Assembly: GCA_009684525.1 (NCBI GenBank)
Contig: WKKR01000004.1
Location: 292,957-356,956, forward strand
Direction: 5' to 3'
DNA: 64,000 nucleotides
Source of the DNA: Geobacter sp.
GTDB lineage: Bacteria; Desulfobacterota; Desulfuromonadia; Geobacterales; DSM-12255
Made by a program: the position numbers and the translations under genes
Shown here: piece by piece, positions 63,566-64,000 of the stretch
How positions within the stretch are numbered: position 1 is the first letter of the stretch
Layout: every line of letters starts with the position of its first letter
Notes under the pieces: generated by a model
The model's database searches: none
What the model saw: only the letters and a program-made list of their open reading frames with translations
Told to the model about the DNA's origin: nothing

Positions 63566-64000
63566 TTATGCGGCTCGCTGTTCCCCCCCCTCCTTGACAG
63601 CCGAAAGCTCATCCAGGGTAAAGACCTTGTCGATGTTCAGGATCATGATGAAGCTCTCATTGTGCTTCCCCATCCCCACCAGGAAATCCGTGTTGAGCTT
63701 GGTTCCGATCCGCGGCGCTGGCTCGATATTCTCCGGCTCCAGCTCCAGCACTTCCTGCACCGAATCGGCCAGAGCCCCCACCACGGCTGTCTCGTTATCC
63801 AGCATAATCTCCATTACGATGATGCAGGTGTTCACCGTCTTCGCCGTTGCCGTCATCCCGAATTTCAGCCGCATGTCAACCACCGGCACCACGCTCCCCC
63901 GCAGGTTGATAACCCCGCGCATGAAATCAGGCGTCTGCGGCACCTTTGTCACCGTGCTGAAATCCAGGATCTCGCGAACCTTGGCAACATCAACCGCAAA
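63566..64000 (-). CDS. cheW: CheW-like coupling protein (partial at window edge)
   Basis: The frame stays open to the right edge, so the N-terminus is missing. The visible 145 residues hold the CheW core: VREILDF, then PQTPDFMRGVINLRGSVVPVVDMRLKFG, and DSVQEVLELEPENIEPAP with a KVFTLDEL end. CheW links chemoreceptors to the kinase CheA. It fits with cheB and cheR nearby. An in-frame ATG at 63952 is internal and not the true start. Confidence 0.9.
   Translation of the reverse strand, partial: FAVDVAKVREILDFSTVTKVPQTPDFMRGVINLRGSVVPVVDMRLKFGMTATAKTVNTCIIVMEIMLDNETAVVGALADSVQEVLELEPENIEPAPRIGTKLNTDFLVGMGKHNESFIMILNIDKVFTLDELSAVKEGGEQRAA

Overview
The window looks like a chromosomal segment of a high-GC Geobacteraceae-type bacterium (Desulfuromonadales/Geobacterales). 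This is inferred from gene content and order, not from a database search. Supporting signs are a kdsB-pyrG-kdsA-kdsD-kdsC / lptC-lptA-lptB-rpoN-hpf-PTS block, an ActP-type acetate symporter with its small partner, a SahR-like ArsR-methyltransferase fusion beside ahcY, a PEP-CTERM protein behind a sigma-54 promoter, and many sensor kinase and chemotaxis genes. No rRNA, tRNA, CRISPR array, transposase or prophage was recognised.

Layout. 1-1.1 kb: a possible gene tail, then a PEP-CTERM exported protein with a near-consensus -24/-12 promoter. 1.1-13.4 kb: a copper-handling region. A plus-strand run (multicopper oxidase, HELGH protein, CusB-like adaptor, CusA-like pump, TlpA-like thioredoxin) converges on a minus-strand five-gene operon (two NosL-like proteins, a small membrane protein, an FtsX-type permease, a LolD/MacB-type ATPase). 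No outer-membrane factor and no nosZ are present. 13.4-14.8 kb: a PmbA/TldD-family protein. 14.8-20.1 kb: the most accessory stretch. It holds a TIR-transmembrane-PASTA protein overlapping an RsgA-type GTPase, a HI1419/HI1420-type toxin-antitoxin pair, a truncated methyltransferase and an FRG-domain protein. 20.2-23.4 kb: acetate symporter, DUF485 partner and IclR regulator.

23.4-40.1 kb: mostly core genes. These are a GNAT acetyltransferase overlapping recN, NAD kinase, glycogen phosphorylase-rarA-pfkA, glutathione peroxidase with a homocysteine S-methyltransferase-like protein, a previously untracked 53-residue membrane protein, ahcY with its SahR-like regulator and operator, a nitronate monooxygenase-like flavoprotein and a two-component pair. 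A 186-bp MITE-like inverted repeat sits between pfkA and the methyltransferase gene, and its two ends supply both stop codons. 40.1-50.2 kb: metK, then a long minus-strand block encoding a PTS without sugar permease (ptsI, HPr, EIIA-Man, RapZ, HprK, EIIA-Ntr), then hpf, rpoN and lptB-lptA-lptC. 50.3-51.8 kb: an SDR protein and a response regulator on the opposite strand, splitting this block from kdsC-kdsD-kdsA-pyrG-kdsB (51.9-56.8 kb). 56.9-64 kb: signalling genes (EAL-HDOD protein, CheB, CheR, a small Cys-rich protein, a multi-PAS kinase, partial CheW).

The best candidate for an undescribed system is the TIR-TM-PASTA receptor overlapping rsgA, with the toxin-antitoxin and FRG genes just downstream. 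Second is the paired copper module (MCO/HELGH/CusBA/TlpA facing NosL-NosL-ABC). All functional claims are read from visible motifs and would need domain searches or experiments to confirm.
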